This document shows, one piece after another, positions 1 through 6,183 of a stretch of DNA of 6,987 nt. A program made the translations under genes and the position numbers. How positions within the stretch are numbered: position 1 is the first letter of the stretch; every line of letters starts with the position of its first letter. Under the pieces are notes generated by a model that searched no databases, was not told the origin of the DNA, and saw only the letters and a list, made by a program, of their open reading frames with translations. This stretch comes from Chloroflexota bacterium (GTDB lineage Bacteria; Chloroflexota; Dehalococcoidia; Lucifugimonadales; JADFKI01): NCBI GenBank assembly GCA_024648655.1, contig JAGGDZ010000181.1, forward strand, positions 1 through 6,987. The letters run 5' to 3'.

Positions 1-282
1 GTTCTCGGTGACGACATCTGCCTGCTTCACCAATTCTAGCAGCAGTTCTTTACCGCGCTCGGTCTTCAGGTTGAGCGTGACGCTGCGCTTGTTTGAGTTG
101 AAGTTCAGGAAGTAGTTCGAATCACCCGGCGAGCCTGCGATTGTACGCCCGGGGTCTCCGCGCGTGGGTTCCTCTACCTTGATGACATCCGCGCCTAGCC
201 ACGCCAGCATCTGCGTGCAGGATGTGCCGGCCTCATATTGTGTCATATCAACCACTCGGATGCCGTTCAGCGCCTTATCCAT
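1..282 (-). CDS. CaiB/BaiF class III CoA-transferase, formyl-CoA transferase-like (partial, C-terminus outside window)
   Basis: Family III CoA-transferases move CoA between an acyl-CoA and a free carboxylic acid through an aspartyl-CoA intermediate in the cytoplasm. I translated 94 codons from the ATG at 282 to base 1; the protein continues beyond the left edge (the family is usually about 380-430 residues). The start MDKALNGIRVVDMTQ is followed by the family's nucleotide-binding opening: SCTQMLAWLGADVIKVE at residues 21-37, a GDPGR-type stretch near 43-47, and the NSNKRSVTLNLKTERGKELL block at about 63-82. The SCTQMLAW stretch closely resembles oxalate formyl-CoA transferase (Frc). The catalytic Asp lies outside the window, so substrate cannot be assigned; it could equally be a succinyl-CoA-dependent transferase for another acid. 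A good Shine-Dalgarno AAGGAG (290-295) sits 7 nt before the ATG. It lies 49 bp downstream of galU on the same strand and may share its transcript. Confidence 0.9.
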   Translation of the reverse strand, partial: MDKALNGIRVVDMTQYEAGTSCTQMLAWLGADVIKVEEPTRGDPGRTIAGSPGDSNYFLNFNSNKRSVTLNLKTERGKELLLELVKQADVVTEN

Positions 283-331
283 GTTAGTGCTCCTTGATGC
301 ATGTGAAGGGTAATGTATCCGGTATAGGGTT

Positions 332-1198
332 TCAGGCATCGAGAGTAGATTTGAGCCACTCTTTCAGTTCTACAGACATATCTTCGCGTTTGAGGGCAGC
401 GTACACGGATGCCTTGAGCATGCCCAACGGAGTTCCCACATCGAAGTGGGTACCCGTGACCTCGTAAGCGTAAGCGCCCTGCTCAGCCCGGACGGCTTCG
501 ATAGCATCGGTCAGTTGAATCTCGCCGATTGCGCCGGGCCGTGCTTGCTCCAATGCGGCAAAGACTTCAGGTGTCAGCACATATCGTCCCACTATCGCCA
601 GATTGGAAGGCGCATCTTCAAGGCGGGGCTTCTCCACCATGCCATTGATGCGACTGACGCTGCCGTCAAGTGGCTCCGGGTCAATAATTCCAAGGCTTGG
701 AACGGATTCGTCCGGCACCTGTTTCACGGCGATAACGCTGCTGCCGTACTTAGAGAAGACGCCAATCAGGTCCGCAATGGCTGGCGAATCGCCATAGAAT
801 ATATCGTCGGGCAGAAATACGGCGAAAGGTTCATCTCCGATTTCGTCCTTAGCCATAAGGACGGCGTGTCCGAGGCCGAGCTGCTCGTTCTGATATACGA
901 AGCCGGTCTTGACCATGGAGGATATTTCGCGCATTTCATTCAGCAGACGCTCATCGCCTCGTGCCTCGAGGGCGCGTTCAAGCGCGGGCACGGGTTGAAA
1001 GTAGTCGTTCGTCGCTTCTTGCCCGCGCGAGATTACGAACACGATGCGTTCAATACCCGCCTGCGCCGCTTCGCGCACGGAGAACTGGATTGCAGGTTGG
1101 TTCAGCACGGGCAGCATCACTTTCGGGATGGTGCGCGTTGCGGGCAGGAAGCGAGTTCCGAAACCTGCTGCGGGTATGATGGCATTTCTGATGCTCAT
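332..1198 (-). CDS. galU: UTP-glucose-1-phosphate uridylyltransferase (GalU-type nucleotidyltransferase)
   Basis: GalU joins UTP and glucose-1-phosphate to UDP-glucose and pyrophosphate in the cytoplasm, feeding glycan and envelope synthesis. The 288 residues are about normal for bacterial GalU. Visible landmarks are the nucleotide-binding loop AAGFGTRFLPAT (10-21) with PK at 25-26, QLGLGHAVL at 106-114, the metal-binding LPDD at 129-132, VEKP at 188-191, VGRYVLTPEVF at 203-213, GEIQLTDAI at 225-233 and the FDVGTPLGML block at 252-261. Several usually constant positions differ: TRTIPKVMLP replaces the common TKAIPKEMLP, LGIID replaces YGIVD near 169-173, and DVGTPLG replaces DCGSKLG. It may therefore be a divergent paralogue or use another sugar phosphate. 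No clear Shine-Dalgarno precedes the ATG; the upstream bases are A-rich (AAACAAAA). It lies 40 bp downstream of the MFS gene, so coupled expression is likely. Fold assignment is secure, exact substrate less so. Confidence 0.88.
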   Translation of the reverse strand: MSIRNAIIPAAGFGTRFLPATRTIPKVMLPVLNQPAIQFSVREAAQAGIERIVFVISRGQEATNDYFQPVPALERALEARGDERLLNEMREISSMVKTGFVYQNEQLGLGHAVLMAKDEIGDEPFAVFLPDDIFYGDSPAIADLIGVFSKYGSSVIAVKQVPDESVPSLGIIDPEPLDGSVSRINGMVEKPRLEDAPSNLAIVGRYVLTPEVFAALEQARPGAIGEIQLTDAIEAVRAEQGAYAYEVTGTHFDVGTPLGMLKASVYAALKREDMSVELKEWLKSTLDA

Positions 1199-1238
1199 TT
1201 TTGTTTTATCGCTTTAATCGTACTCGGAATTCTGTTGG

Positions 1239-2525
1239 TTACGCTGCTATTGTTTGTCCTGTGCGATAGACTCGTCGCATGACGGGTTGACTCAGACCAA
1301 GTGCGAGAACCGCAGCGATGAACAGCGCACCGGTGATGAGTAGTATTGGTGGCGCAGAGAATATGTCTGCCGCGAAGCCGTAACCCAAGTTGGCGAACGC
1401 CATTATACCGCCGGCGAACAGTATGTAAAGGCTTGATATTCTGCCGCGCAATCTGTCGGGCGCGAGTGTCTGCACATAGGCGCTGGTCAATGCCATAAAG
1501 GTAGCCTGGGCTAGTCCCATGCCGACGCTTGCCAGGATGCCCGTCGGCGCGTTGATCGATACGGCAAGCAACATAGGTGTCAGGCCGCTACCTAATGCCG
1601 TCCAGATAAGCAGCTGTCCCTTTACCTTTTCGCTGCGAACGCCCGCCAGAAGGAGTATTCCGACAAGGGAGCCGGCTCCGAAACCCATCACCAGGTAACC
1701 CAGGATTGAACCGTCACTGGCTCCTAAGTTCTCACGCGAGAAAATGGGCAGGATCGACTCAAAAGACATTACGAGGGCGCAGTGCAGCGCCACAAGTACC
1801 ATGAACAAGGCGATAGCCTTGTCCTTGTAGATGTAAACCAAGCCGTCCCACATGTCGTGTATTATTCCGCCGACCATGCCTTCACCCACACGCCCCTCAC
1901 CGGTGGATACGGTTTTCACCATAGACATCACAAGTGTGCTGGCTCCCGCGAGAACCGCGCTTAGCACCAATACGCCCGCAACGCCTATGGAGGGAATAGC
2001 CATCAGTGGAGAGGCGATAAGCAGACCAAAGAAGCGCGCGCCGTGGCGTGTCGCAGCGTTCAAGGTAATGGCGTTTAGCAGTACATCCTGTGGGACCTGA
2101 TTCGGGATGAGCGCCGTTACCGTCGGCTCCTGTATGGTGCGGAACGCCCCACCAAGAAACGCAAGCACGGCGACATGCCAGAGTTCGACGGCGCCGGAGA
2201 TAACTAGGACTGCCAGGATCGCAGTTACGATGAAGCTGGCAAAAAGCATGAGCTGCGCGAGAGTGCGTCGGTCGATGCGGTCCGCCATCAGACCACCTGG
2301 AAGAGAGATGATGAGGAAGGGAATCATCGACGCGAAGGTAATGACGCCCACCCAACCAGAAGAGTCGGACTTGCTTAGCGTAAACCACGAACTGGCTACG
2401 ATGAATGTCCACATCGCTGCGCCGGAGAACATATTCGCCGTCCACGTCATTCGGTAGTCGCGGTGCGCGAGGGCGGTCAGATGGGGCGCATTTTTGATTT
2501 CGAGCAGAGCTGAGAGTCGCGGCAA
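1239..2525 (-). CDS. MFS transporter, EntS/MFS_3-like exporter
   Basis: A 12-helix major facilitator protein of the inner membrane, probably a proton-driven exporter; the substrate cannot be told from sequence. The 428 residues show hydrophobic segments near 33-52, 60-80, 92-112, 117-137, 160-180, 184-204, 236-258, 275-297, 303-323, 328-350, 365-387 and 394-414. The MFS motif A, GGLMADRIDRR, is at 77-87 in the loop between helices 2 and 3, and an APDRLRGRISSLY block at 355-367 is typical of the EntS (enterobactin exporter) and macrolide-efflux-like group. The start is TTG at 2525: an AAGGA ribosome site lies 8 nt upstream (2534-2538), and the next in-frame Met (residue 26, MTWTANMF) would remove the usual LxxxxxYR lead-in to helix 1. 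It is the first gene of the leftward cluster, directly behind an extended -10 promoter. Its grouping with galU and a CoA-transferase does not reveal a cargo. Confidence 0.9.
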   Translation of the reverse strand: MPRLSALLEIKNAPHLTALAHRDYRMTWTANMFSGAAMWTFIVASSWFTLSKSDSSGWVGVITFASMIPFLIISLPGGLMADRIDRRTLAQLMLFASFIVTAILAVLVISGAVELWHVAVLAFLGGAFRTIQEPTVTALIPNQVPQDVLLNAITLNAATRHGARFFGLLIASPLMAIPSIGVAGVLVLSAVLAGASTLVMSMVKTVSTGEGRVGEGMVGGIIHDMWDGLVYIYKDKAIALFMVLVALHCALVMSFESILPIFSRENLGASDGSILGYLVMGFGAGSLVGILLLAGVRSEKVKGQLLIWTALGSGLTPMLLAVSINAPTGILASVGMGLAQATFMALTSAYVQTLAPDRLRGRISSLYILFAGGIMAFANLGYGFAADIFSAPPILLITGALFIAAVLALGLSQPVMRRVYRTGQTIAA

Positions 2526-2533
2526 ACTTTCTG

Positions 2534-2538
2534 TCCTT
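2534..2538 (-). promoter_or_regulatory. Ribosome binding site supporting the TTG start of the MFS gene
   Basis: AAGGA on the minus strand, 8 nt before the TTG at 2525. It decides for the TTG start over the internal ATG at residue 26, which would cut into the region just before helix 1. Confidence 0.6.
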
Positions 2539-2569
2539 CGGCTAGGAATGGGCTTTCTCAGACAAGCCG

Positions 2570-2578
2570 ATTATAGCA
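2570..2578 (-). promoter_or_regulatory. Extended -10 promoter of the MFS-galU-CoA-transferase cluster
   Basis: The minus strand reads TGCTATAAT here, a perfect TATAAT preceded by the TGn extension that can replace a good -35 box. No convincing TTGACA is present 16-18 bp upstream. Transcription would begin near 2563, giving a leader of about 38 nt before the TTG start. A short inverted repeat (CCGAT at 2567-2571 and ATCGG at 2583-2587) brackets the -10 box and could be an operator, though arms of 5 bp are weak evidence. Confidence 0.6.
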
Positions 2579-2645
2579 GTACATCGGTCCATCGCATAGT
2601 CGCCCTGGCGGATGGGTAAGCCTGTGATTATTGAGTGGGTTGCGT

Positions 2646-2651
2646 TACTAT
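2646..2651 (+). promoter_or_regulatory. Possible -10 box for the reductase-mutarotase pair
   Basis: TACTAT matches the -10 consensus at 4 of 6 bases and lies about 75 bp before the reductase start codon. I see no good -35 box at the right distance, so this is a weak call. If right, transcription starts close to the first copy of the 14-bp repeat and the repeats form the early leader of the mRNA. Confidence 0.25.
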
Positions 2652-2653
2652 AT

Positions 2654-2695
2654 GGCGAACACACTAGGGCGAACACACCAGGGCGAACACACTAA
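2654..2695 (+). repeat. Three tandem copies of a 14-bp direct repeat upstream of the aldo/keto reductase
   Basis: Units at 2654-2667, 2668-2681 and 2682-2695 read GGCGAACACACTAG, GGCGAACACACCAG and GGCGAACACACTAA, so only two positions vary. The array ends 30 bp before the reductase ATG at 2726 and sits in the non-coding space between divergent genes. It could be a set of binding sites for a regulator or a slippage-prone short tandem array. The 14-bp period would place successive sites on different faces of the helix, which argues against simple cooperative binding along one face. Confidence 0.85.
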
Positions 2696-2712
2696 CAAAT
2701 GGAACCAGGACC

Positions 2713-2718
2713 GGAGGA
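2713..2718 (+). promoter_or_regulatory. Ribosome binding site that fixes the reductase start
   Basis: GGAGGA lies 7 nt before the ATG at 2726. An earlier in-frame ATG at 2699 exists, but this ribosome site falls inside the nine codons it would add, so translation almost certainly begins at 2726. Confidence 0.8.
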
Positions 2719-2725
2719 ACACAAT

Positions 2726-3709
2726 ATGAACCCACTCGATAGGGCGGAGATTGGATCGACCGGGGTTATGGTAACGCGACTAGGAGTAGGTGGCGCGCCT
2801 TTCGGCTCAATGCCAGTAGATGCCGCCGAGCGGCGGTCAGTCGAAAGTATAAGCAAGGGCTTGGAGCTTGGCATCGCATATTATGACACTGCGCCGCTCT
2901 ATGGCGCAGGACGGAGCGAGCGGTATTACGCAAAGAGCTTGTCGGGCGTGGACCGCGATTCGTATGTCCTGTCAACGAAGGTTGGGCGCGTGCTGAATCC
3001 GGTGGACGCTGCGCCGGGACAGGACATATACCGCGATCTGCCGCAGATGGATGTTGTGTTCGACTTCAGTCGGGATGGCGTGCTGCGCTCGTTCGAGGAC
3101 AGCCTGAAGCGGCTGGAACTCGACCGAGTTGACCTTCTTCTAATTCACGACCCGGACGACTACCATCAGCAGGCAGTGGATGAAGCCTTTCCCGCGCTCG
3201 CCGAGCTGCGTTCGCAGGGGGTCATCGGGGCGATTGGCGCGGGCATGAACTTCTGCGAGCCGCTGGCGCAGTTCGGGCGAGAGGCGGACTTTGACTGCTT
3301 CTTGCTTGCGGGGCGATACACACTGCTAGACCATAGCGGTCTGGACGACCTGCTTCCTCTGTGCGAAGAGAAGGGGATGAGTATAATTCTTGGTGGGCCG
3401 TACAACAGCGGCGTCTTGGCGTCCGATCTCGGCGAAGGGACGACGTACTTCTATCAGAGCACGCCACCTGAGGTGTTGGAACTGGCGCGTAAGATTAAGG
3501 TCGTGTGCGACCGGCACGATGTGCCGCTGAAGGCTGCGGCGTTGCAATTCGGTTTGGCTCATCCTACGGTCGCGGCGGCGATTCCGGGCGCAGTATCCGC
3601 CAGCGAGGTTCAGGAGAACTTCGACATGGTGAATTTCGCGATTCCTGATGACCTATGGACGGAGCTAAAGCATGAAGGGCTGTTGCCGGAGAACGCTCCG
3701 ACTCCATAG
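2726..3709 (+). CDS. Aldo/keto reductase, D-threo-aldose 1-dehydrogenase (L-fucose dehydrogenase)-like
   Basis: A cytoplasmic NAD(P)-dependent (beta/alpha)8-barrel oxidoreductase. Relatives in the D-threo-aldose/L-fucose dehydrogenase and pyridoxal 4-dehydrogenase group oxidise an aldose at C1 to the lactone. From the ATG at 2726 the protein has 327 residues. It opens with LGVGGAPFGSM at 19-29 and carries the AKR catalytic tetrad: Asp54 and Tyr59 in YYDTAPLYG, Lys85 in STKVGR and His141 in LLLIHDPDD. The GAPFG and YYDTAPLYGAGRSE wording and the long loop at about 91-112 are typical of the aldose dehydrogenase subgroup. The C-terminal QFGLAHPTVAAAIPGA stretch contributes to cofactor phosphate binding in this family. 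The mutarotase follows 29 bp downstream in the same direction, which supports a free reducing sugar such as L-fucose or another deoxysugar as substrate. The exact sugar is inferred, not shown. Confidence 0.87.
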   Translation: MNPLDRAEIGSTGVMVTRLGVGGAPFGSMPVDAAERRSVESISKGLELGIAYYDTAPLYGAGRSERYYAKSLSGVDRDSYVLSTKVGRVLNPVDAAPGQDIYRDLPQMDVVFDFSRDGVLRSFEDSLKRLELDRVDLLLIHDPDDYHQQAVDEAFPALAELRSQGVIGAIGAGMNFCEPLAQFGREADFDCFLLAGRYTLLDHSGLDDLLPLCEEKGMSIILGGPYNSGVLASDLGEGTTYFYQSTPPEVLELARKIKVVCDRHDVPLKAAALQFGLAHPTVAAAIPGAVSASEVQENFDMVNFAIPDDLWTELKHEGLLPENAPTP

Positions 3710-3738
3710 TCCTTCGGCCGGAAGCTGAGGAGGTTGCG

Positions 3739-4077
3739 ATGAAGTCGTATGCGATGGCGCTGGACCTACGGGATGACGCTGAGGTTATCGAGCGATACAA
3801 GGAGTATCATCGCGCGGTCTGGCCAGAGGTACTGGATGGACTGAAGTCGCTGGGCATATCAAAGATGAAGATATTCCTGCGGGGCGACCGCCTGTTCATG
3901 TACCTTGAAGTGCCCGATGACTTCAACCTTGAGCGCGACTTCCAGCGCTACACGGAGGCGTCACCGCGTGCTGCGGAGTGGGACGCACTCATGCGTGAGT
4001 TCCAGGTGCTTGTGCCCGATGCCAAACCCGGCGAGTGGTGGGCGGCGATGGAAGAGGTGTTTGACCTGTATTGGTAA
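3739..4077 (+). CDS. RhaM/DUF718-family sugar mutarotase
   Basis: L-rhamnose mutarotase-type proteins are small alpha/beta dimeric enzymes that interconvert alpha and beta anomers of a deoxysugar. The 112 residues match the family's usual length of about 105-115. The signature YKEYHRAVWPEVLDGLKSLGISKMKIFL (20-47 in segments) contains Tyr20 and His24, matching Tyr18 and His22 of the E. coli RhaM active site. RLFMYLEVPDDF (51-62) is the second core strand. The Trp-Trp pair found in E. coli RhaM is reduced to a single Trp81 (EWDALM), and GEWW at 98-101 followed by MEEVFDL closes the protein. The changed pocket fits a sugar other than rhamnose, with L-fucose plausible given the neighbouring aldose dehydrogenase. 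GAGGAGG at 3727-3733 lies 5 nt before the ATG. It converges with the Fe-S oxidoreductase gene, leaving 6 bp and no visible terminator. Confidence 0.87.
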   Translation: MKSYAMALDLRDDAEVIERYKEYHRAVWPEVLDGLKSLGISKMKIFLRGDRLFMYLEVPDDFNLERDFQRYTEASPRAAEWDALMREFQVLVPDAKPGEWWAAMEEVFDLYW

Positions 4078-4083
4078 CCGACT

Positions 4084-6108
4084 CTAACCCAAACTCTCGT
4101 CGAGTATCTCCAATAGGTCCTTTGTTTGTCGGGTGTCCTGGACCTGCTTGGCGCCGATGCCCTCCTCGAACATTTGAAGGCAGAACGGGCAGGAAACGCC
4201 CACCGTATCGGCTTCGGTTTCGAGGTACTGCTCTGTGCGGACGTGGTTGACGCGGTCTCCGCGACTCTCCTCGACCCACATGTGCCCGCCGCCCGCGCCG
4301 CAGCAAAAACCCTGACTGCGGCAGCGACTCATCTCCACGAGTTCCAGCCCCGGTATCGCTTCTGCTATCTGGCGAGGCTGGTCGTATATGCCATTGTGCC
4401 TCCCGAGATAGCATGAGTCGTGATAAGCGAGGGTGGTGTTAATCTCAACGAGCGGCTTAATGCGGCCATTGGCAATCAGCTCGGCTACGAACTCGCTGTA
4501 GTGCAGTACCTCGAAGTCGCCGCCGAGATGCGGGTACTCGTTCTTGATCGTGTTGAAGCAGTGCGGACAGATTGTAACGACCTTCTTCACATTGTAGCCG
4601 TTCAGGGTATCTATGTTCTGCTGCGCCATAATCTGATAGAGGTACTCGTTGCCCATGCGCCGCGCCGGGTCGCCGGTGCATCCTTCTTCCATGCCTAGTA
4701 TCGCGAAGTCCACACCCGCGCGCTTGAGCACGGATGCCATGGAACGCGCTACGCTCTGGCTGCGCTGCTCCAAAGCCGCAGTGCAGCCGACCCAGAATAG
4801 CACTTCGGCTTCAGGGTGATCGGCGAGCAAAGGAATGTCCAGCCCCTCCGCCCAATCGGTGCGCGTGAATGTGGTGCCGCGCCATGGATGCCCGCGTTGC
4901 TCCATGCTGAGCAGGGCATTCATCGCCGTCTCCGGCATCTCTGCCTGCTCCATTACTAGGTAGCGACGCATGTCAACGATAGTGTTGATGTGCTCTACGC
5001 CAACCGGACACTCCTCTACGCATGCGCCGCAGGTCAGGCAATCCCACAGGGCTTCCTCTTGAATCCAACGTCCGATGAGCGGCTTTTCGGACTGCTCGTC
5101 CTCGCCGGCGAGGACGCCGGGACCAGTCTCTAGCGCGTGTTCCTTCAAATTTTCTACTATGTGCATCGGCGAGAGAATTTTGCCGCTTATGTTCGCGGGA
5201 CAGGCGTCGGTGCAGCGTCCACAGACGGCGCAAGCGTATCCGTCCAGAATCTGTCGCTGCGTAAAGTCCTGAATTCGGTGCGCCCCGAACACCTCCGCAG
5301 TCTCAAGATCGGTTGGAGTCGGCAGCGTGCCTCGCGCTTCAAGTGAGCGAGTGAAGAAGTTAATCGGCGCACCGACCAGGTGCATGTGCTTGGACAGGGG
5401 AATGTAAATGGCGAAGCCCAAGATTATAGCAAGATGCGCCCACCAGAATATGGCTTGGAGTGCATTTGCAGATTCCGCGCTCACTCCACTGAATACTGAC
5501 GCCAATGCGTTGCCGACCGGAGCGACTGAATGGGAACCTGTGCCGCCACCGACGATGTAGAATGCCTCGGTAAGCAGCGTGAATATCATGAGCATCGCTA
5601 TCAGCGCGAGGATGATGGCAGATTCTTTCTTCTGGGTGAGGTCGAACTTCAGGCGGCTAGGGGTGAAGACCCAGCGCCGAATCGCTGCCCACGACAGCAC
5701 TAGCAGGAACAGGGCTGCTAGAACGTCTAGGTAGATGGTAAACACCTTCAGACCCGTCTCAGTGAGAATCTTTCCGGAGAGAGGATGCCATAGCGAATCA
5801 CCGAAGATGAACAACGCGTAGCTCAGAGAGAAGGAAAGGAAACCCCAGAAGATGAAGAAGTGCGCCAGGCCTGCGCGGTCTCTGATCGACACGCGCTGGA
5901 GCACCTTGCGCTGTCCGAAAATGAACGGCAGCGCACCCAAGAGGCGGCGCATAGGCTGGTCGAAGCGATTTGCCGGCTTGCCAAGTAACACTAGCCTGAA
6001 TACGCGCCGGTACAGGAAGTAGCCTGCAACTCCGAACGCCGTGATCGATGCGACATATACGCCTATCCATGTAGGTATTACTCCAAAGAGGCTGTCAGGC
6101 GGAACCAT
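4084..6108 (-). CDS. Membrane Fe-S oxidoreductase, FadF / ETF:menaquinone oxidoreductase (EMO)-like, cytochrome b + 2x[4Fe-4S] + HdrD-type fusion
   Basis: Proteins of this build pass electrons, in characterised relatives from electron-transfer flavoprotein reduced by acyl-CoA dehydrogenases, into the quinone pool. The 674 residues contain a membrane part of five or six helices (near 13-33, 82-103, 122-145, 163-187, 216-237) resembling the nitrate reductase gamma subunit, with His83, His225, His241 and His243 as possible haem ligands. Two ferredoxin-type [4Fe-4S] motifs follow: Cys293/296/299/303 and Cys357/360/363/367. Two CCG domains end the protein. The first has Cys442, Cys477 and Cys514/517, with Thr478 where CCG has a second Cys. 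The second is canonical: Cys566, Cys602-603 and Cys640/643. TAGGAG (6115-6120) is 6 nt before the ATG. No etfAB or acyl-CoA dehydrogenase gene is in the window, so the electron donor is inferred; a lactate, glycolate or heterodisulfide-type role is the alternative. Confidence 0.88.
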   Translation of the reverse strand: MVPPDSLFGVIPTWIGVYVASITAFGVAGYFLYRRVFRLVLLGKPANRFDQPMRRLLGALPFIFGQRKVLQRVSIRDRAGLAHFFIFWGFLSFSLSYALFIFGDSLWHPLSGKILTETGLKVFTIYLDVLAALFLLVLSWAAIRRWVFTPSRLKFDLTQKKESAIILALIAMLMIFTLLTEAFYIVGGGTGSHSVAPVGNALASVFSGVSAESANALQAIFWWAHLAIILGFAIYIPLSKHMHLVGAPINFFTRSLEARGTLPTPTDLETAEVFGAHRIQDFTQRQILDGYACAVCGRCTDACPANISGKILSPMHIVENLKEHALETGPGVLAGEDEQSEKPLIGRWIQEEALWDCLTCGACVEECPVGVEHINTIVDMRRYLVMEQAEMPETAMNALLSMEQRGHPWRGTTFTRTDWAEGLDIPLLADHPEAEVLFWVGCTAALEQRSQSVARSMASVLKRAGVDFAILGMEEGCTGDPARRMGNEYLYQIMAQQNIDTLNGYNVKKVVTICPHCFNTIKNEYPHLGGDFEVLHYSEFVAELIANGRIKPLVEINTTLAYHDSCYLGRHNGIYDQPRQIAEAIPGLELVEMSRCRSQGFCCGAGGGHMWVEESRGDRVNHVRTEQYLETEADTVGVSCPFCLQMFEEGIGAKQVQDTRQTKDLLEILDESLG
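5097..5116. repeat. Perfect 20-bp palindrome inside the Fe-S oxidoreductase gene
   Basis: CGTCCTCGCCGGCGAGGACG equals its own reverse complement over all 20 bases. It encodes part of the LAGEDE segment (about residues 331-337) in the hydrophilic linker between the two ferredoxin motifs, a place that tolerates inserted sequence. It may be chance from GC-rich Glu/Asp/Ala/Gly codons or a copy of a dispersed palindromic repeat. Confidence 0.8.
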
Positions 6109-6142
6109 CGCTATCTCCTATCGAATCGAATAAGTATCGGCG

Positions 6143-6171
6143 AGTTTACCACATGCGGGTTTAGACTTCAG
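6143..6171 (-). promoter_or_regulatory. Candidate promoter of the Fe-S oxidoreductase gene
   Basis: On the minus strand CTGAAG (6166-6171, 3 of 6 to TTGACA) is followed after 17 bp by TAAACT (6143-6148, 4 of 6 to TATAAT), and the bases before the latter read TGG, an extended -10 element. Transcription would begin near 6136, about 28 nt before the ATG. It is a moderate match only, and a transcript coming from the UbiA-family gene upstream is also possible. Confidence 0.35.
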
Positions 6172-6183
6172 CGTTCTTTCGCT

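Noticed and set aside
446..1282. A 278-codon open frame on the plus strand opposite galU
   Set aside because: It is antisense to a clearly conserved GalU, has no family resemblance in its translation and no convincing ribosome site; it is a by-product of GC-rich codon use.
1897..2445. A 182-codon open frame in another minus-strand frame within the MFS gene
   Set aside because: The translation is rich in Arg, His and Ser with no recognisable domain, while the overlapping frame encodes a conserved 12-helix transporter.
2654..2695. CRISPR array or replication-origin iterons
   Set aside because: The 14-bp units are adjacent without unique spacers, there are only three, and no cas or replication initiator gene is near.
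2699..2725. Earlier in-frame ATG giving a nine-residue extension of the aldo/keto reductase
   Set aside because: The strong GGAGGA ribosome site lies inside this extension, correctly spaced for the ATG at 2726, and the added residues do not resemble the family.
3989..4414. Overlapping open frames at the convergent gene ends, on both strands
   Set aside because: They overlap the mutarotase and the CCG domain of the Fe-S protein, with Arg/Pro/His-rich translations and no family resemblance.
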